A stretch of DNA of 64,000 nucleotides from SHZI01 sp964384525 (lineage in GTDB: Bacteria; Pseudomonadota; Gammaproteobacteria; Steroidobacterales; GCA-2729495): assembly GCA_964384525.1 (NCBI GenBank), contig CAYLKO010000004.1, forward strand, positions 1 to 64,000. Direction: 5' to 3'. Below are positions 61,600-64,000 of the stretch, piece by piece. The notes beneath the pieces are model-generated. The model searched no databases, was not told where the DNA came from, and saw only the letters and a list, made by a program, of their open reading frames with translations. The translations under genes and the position numbers were made by a program. Within the stretch, counting starts at the first letter, position 1. Each line of letters opens with the position of its first letter.

Positions 61600-62792
61600 C
61601 TGCGTGCCGCAAACAGCAGGGCAGTCAACGCGATCAGGCTGAAGCCGGCGCCCACGAGAAAAGTTGCTGGCGCCCCCAGAGACTCCCAGAGCACGCCGGC
61701 CACGCCGCTGCCCAGAAACAGCATCAGGCCGGTCAGCACATTGTAGAAACCGAAGGCCGTGCCGAGGTGCCGATGGTCGACGGTATCCGCCACCAGCGCC
61801 GAGAGCAGCCCCTGCGACAAGCCGAGGTGCAACCCCCAGCAGGCTGCACCGGCAAACACCTGCGCGGGCGAGGTGGCTGCGGCCAGCAGCAGATCCGCAA
61901 CCACCAGCACCACCAGCGACACGGCCAGCAGCCGGCGGCGCGACCAGTACCGCGCCGCGAGGCCGGTCGGATAGGCAGACGCGGCATAGACGAGGCTCAT
62001 CACCATCGCGATGGCCGGCACAAAATGCAGAGGCAGGCCGAGCTGCTGGCCACGCAGGATCAGGAAGGCCTCGCTGAAGCGGGCCAGCGCAATGACGCCG
62101 CCGAGCGCAACCACCAGCCAGTAGCGGCGGTCCAGATCGCCAGCCAGCAGCATCAACTTGCGCCATGGCGTGGTGGCGCGACGGCTTGGCGACACATCGG
62201 CAACCCGCTCCGGCTCCTCGATGCCGAACACCAGCAGGGCAACCGCCAGCCCGGCCGGGACGACGGCCACCCACAGCACGGCCCGCAGATCATCGCTCCA
62301 GAGCAGCAACAGGCCGATGGCGGCGAGCGGCCCGAGAAATGCGCCCAGGGAATCCAGTGACTGGCGCAGGCCAAAGGCGGCATTGCGTTCGTCGGGCCGG
62401 ACCACCTCGGCAATGAGCGCATCCCGGGGCGCACCGCGGATGCCCTTGCCGACCCGATCCAGAAAGCGCGCCGCGAAGATCCAGCCCACGGAGCCGGCCA
62501 GGGGAAACATCGGCTTGGTCAGCGCGGCAAGGCCGTAACCGGCAATGATCAGTCCCTTGCGGCGTCGCCACCGATCGCTCAACACGCCGGAAAACACCTT
62601 GGTGATCGAGGCCGTGGCCTCCGCCAGGCCTTCGAGCAGACCAACTGTCACGGCACTGGCACCAAGGATGGAAACCAGAAAGACCGGAAGGATGCTGTGG
62701 ATCAGCTCGGACGATGCGTCCATGCACAGCGAGGTCAGGCCCAGCACCACCACGGTGCGCGGCAGGGCGGCGGGCAACCGGCTCCGGATCAT
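61596..62792 (-). CDS. MFS transporter
   Basis: This 12-helix major facilitator has 398 residues from the ATG at 62792, whose first base is the last base of the tag stop (TGATG); a GTG five codons upstream is also open. MFS loop motifs are visible as SDRWRRRKGLIIAGYGL (loop 2-3) and FLDRVGKGIRGAPRDALIA. The sequence, including MDASSELIHSILPVFLVSILGA near the N-terminus, resembles the drug/metabolite exporters annotated only as MFS. Translational coupling with tag is clear, but a shared function is not. Confidence 0.9.
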   Translation of the reverse strand: MIRSRLPAALPRTVVVLGLTSLCMDASSELIHSILPVFLVSILGASAVTVGLLEGLAEATASITKVFSGVLSDRWRRRKGLIIAGYGLAALTKPMFPLAGSVGWIFAARFLDRVGKGIRGAPRDALIAEVVRPDERNAAFGLRQSLDSLGAFLGPLAAIGLLLLWSDDLRAVLWVAVVPAGLAVALLVFGIEEPERVADVSPSRRATTPWRKLMLLAGDLDRRYWLVVALGGVIALARFSEAFLILRGQQLGLPLHFVPAIAMVMSLVYAASAYPTGLAARYWSRRRLLAVSLVVLVVADLLLAAATSPAQVFAGAACWGLHLGLSQGLLSALVADTVDHRHLGTAFGFYNVLTGLMLFLGSGVAGVLWESLGAPATFLVGAGFSLIALTALLFAARS

Positions 62793-63373
62793 CAAAGACG
62801 CACGCACTCCCGATGGCGGAAACAGCTCACCAGATGATCATTGATCAGGCCCGTTGCCTGCAGATGGGCATAGAGTATGGTGCTGCCGACGAAGCGGAAA
62901 CCCCGCTTTTTCATGTCCTTGCTGAGCGCATCGGACTCGGCGCTGGTCGCCGGCACTTCCGACGACAACCGCCACCGATTGCGGCGCGGCTTGCCGCCGA
63001 CAAAGCCCCAGATGTAGCGATCGAAGCTGCCGACCTCCGCCTGCAGTTCGAGAAATGCCCGGGCATTGCTCACCGCCGCTTCCACCTTGAGGCGATTGCG
63101 GATGATGCCCGGGTCTTCGAGCAGGCGCTCGATCCGGGCTTTGGTGAAGCGGGCGACCTTCACCGGATCGAAATCCGCGAAGGCCCGGCGATAGCCTGCG
63201 CGACGATGCAGGACCGTGGACCACGACAGTCCCGCCTGCGCACTCTCCAGAATCAGGAATTCGAACTGCCGGCGATCGTCATGCACCGGCACACCCCATT
63301 CTTCATCGTGATAGGCGAGATAGGCGGGGCTGACCCCTTCGGACCAGGGGCAGCGGGACTTCGACGGGACCAT
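62792..63373 (-). CDS. tag: DNA-3-methyladenine glycosylase I
   Basis: The 193-residue glycosylase removes 3-methyladenine from DNA. The start at MVPSKSRCPWSEG is the homologous one; the open frame begins 21 codons earlier. Zinc ligands are the N-terminal Cys of SRCPW and the His in YLAYHDEEWGVP, plus His and Cys in INDHLVSCFRHREC. The catalytic region LILESAQAGLSWSTVLHRRAGYRRAFADFD and GFRFVGSTILYAHLQATGLINDH match Tag (key parts QAGLSW and YAHLQATG). It is divergent from aroE, with 80 bp between starts. Confidence 0.94.
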   Translation of the reverse strand: MVPSKSRCPWSEGVSPAYLAYHDEEWGVPVHDDRRQFEFLILESAQAGLSWSTVLHRRAGYRRAFADFDPVKVARFTKARIERLLEDPGIIRNRLKVEAAVSNARAFLELQAEVGSFDRYIWGFVGGKPRRNRWRLSSEVPATSAESDALSKDMKKRGFRFVGSTILYAHLQATGLINDHLVSCFRHRECVRL

Positions 63374-63453
63374 GAGCACCTCCCAACCCTCGACAGGGCA
63401 GGTATCATGGAAAAGGATAGGCGTTTCGCCAGACACAAGGGTGGGGACTGCAC

Positions 63454-64000
63454 ATGACAGACCGGTACGGAGTCATCGGCCACCCGATTGCCCACAGCAA
63501 ATCACCGGTCATCCATCGCCTGTTTGCCGACGCCACCGGCCAGGACCTCTCCTACGAAGCCATCGATATCCCGCCGGAACAACTGGCAGACCGGGTGCGG
63601 GGCTTGTTCGCCGAGGGCTTTCGCGGCCTGAATGTCACCGTACCGCACAAGTCGGCCGTGCTGGCGCTGACCTCCCGGCTCACGTCGCGGGCCGAGCTGG
63701 CGGGGGCGGTGAACACCCTGATCAAGCATGCCGACGGCGCCATCGAGGGTGACAACACCGATGGCACCGGACTCGTGAACGACCTGCGGCAGAATCTGCG
63801 GACCAGGCTGGCCGGCACCCGCATCCTGATCCTGGGCGCGGGCGGCGCGACCCGGGGCATCGTGCCGGCGTTGTTCGACACCAACCCACGCGACATCATG
63901 ATCGCCAATCGCACGCTGGCCCGGGCGCAGGCACTGGCCCGGGATTTCCGCATGCTGGGCAAGATTCTGGCCTGCGAGTTCCAGGAACTGGGCGGGCAGC
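63454..64000 (+). CDS. aroE: Shikimate dehydrogenase (N-terminal part; runs off the window)
   Basis: The first 182 codons of AroE are present and open to the window edge. AroE reduces 3-dehydroshikimate with NADPH in aromatic amino-acid synthesis. The start MTDRYGVIGHPIAHSKSPVIH is family-typical, with the shikimate-binding Ser. The catalytic Lys lies in NVTVPHKSAV and Asp in GDNTDGTGLV. The NADP-binding loop LILGAGGATRGI is followed by ANRTLARAQALA. The stop is beyond 64000, so coordinates are partial. Confidence 0.95.
   Translation, partial: MTDRYGVIGHPIAHSKSPVIHRLFADATGQDLSYEAIDIPPEQLADRVRGLFAEGFRGLNVTVPHKSAVLALTSRLTSRAELAGAVNTLIKHADGAIEGDNTDGTGLVNDLRQNLRTRLAGTRILILGAGGATRGIVPALFDTNPRDIMIANRTLARAQALARDFRMLGKILACEFQELGGQ

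Overview
The window is high-GC, gene-dense bacterial chromosome, most likely from a gammaproteobacterium near Xanthomonadales, Nevskiales or Steroidobacterales. The evidence is gene order: def-fmt-rsmB-DUF4390-ntrY-ntrX facing away from lysM-dprA-smg-topA-tsaC, plus priA, argS and aroE, a core cluster of that part of the class. Start and stop codons often overlap (ATGA, TGATG), so most genes sit in compact operons. Two runs of ten Ns (34704-34713 and 59341-59350) mark scaffold joins. No rRNA, tRNA, CRISPR array, IS element or prophage was seen.

Left part (1-12.9 kb): the end of a dienelactone hydrolase, a UbiD-type decarboxylase with a Tat leader, a SIMPL protein translationally coupled to a fumarylacetoacetate hydrolase, and a divergent succinate-semialdehyde dehydrogenase coupled to a MATE exporter. 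A cbb3-type oxidase operon follows: CcoN, a fused CcoO/cytochrome c subunit, a small CcoQ-like protein starting with GTG, an anchored protein of unknown role, and a cytochrome c-FTR1 iron permease. Next is a J-domain/zinc-ribbon/PilZ fusion.

Accessory middle (12.8-34.6 kb): an alpha/beta hydrolase; a 2029-residue secreted SpvB/FG-GAP/RHS protein followed by a small lipoprotein-like protein; rmuC; an AttEFGH-like ABC system; small enzymes; a secreted guanyl-specific ribonuclease coupled to a barstar-like inhibitor; a PPOX-fold protein; a GST; acetyl-CoA synthetase; an ECF sigma factor with a membrane partner; and an HNH endonuclease.

Core part (34.7-64 kb): three-gene proton-translocating transhydrogenase (pntAA-pntAB-pntB); a DUF3106 protein; a second sigma/membrane-partner pair; an AT-rich intergenic region with three perfect DnaA boxes upstream of priA (candidate oriC); priA; argS; an FtsN-like SPOR protein; the leftward def-fmt-rsmB-DUF4390-ntrY-ntrX operon; the rightward lysM-dprA-smg-topA-tsaC run; a subtilase interrupted by the second gap; an HDOD protein; a tag-MFS pair; and the start of aroE.

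The observations most worth checking are the DnaA-box region, the J-domain/PilZ fusion, NtrX with a degraded ATPase core, the apparent CTG start of fmt, the Tat leader on UbiD, DprA without its N-terminal SAM domain, and recurrent 12-15 bp codon-length tandem duplications in linkers, gene ends and spacers.
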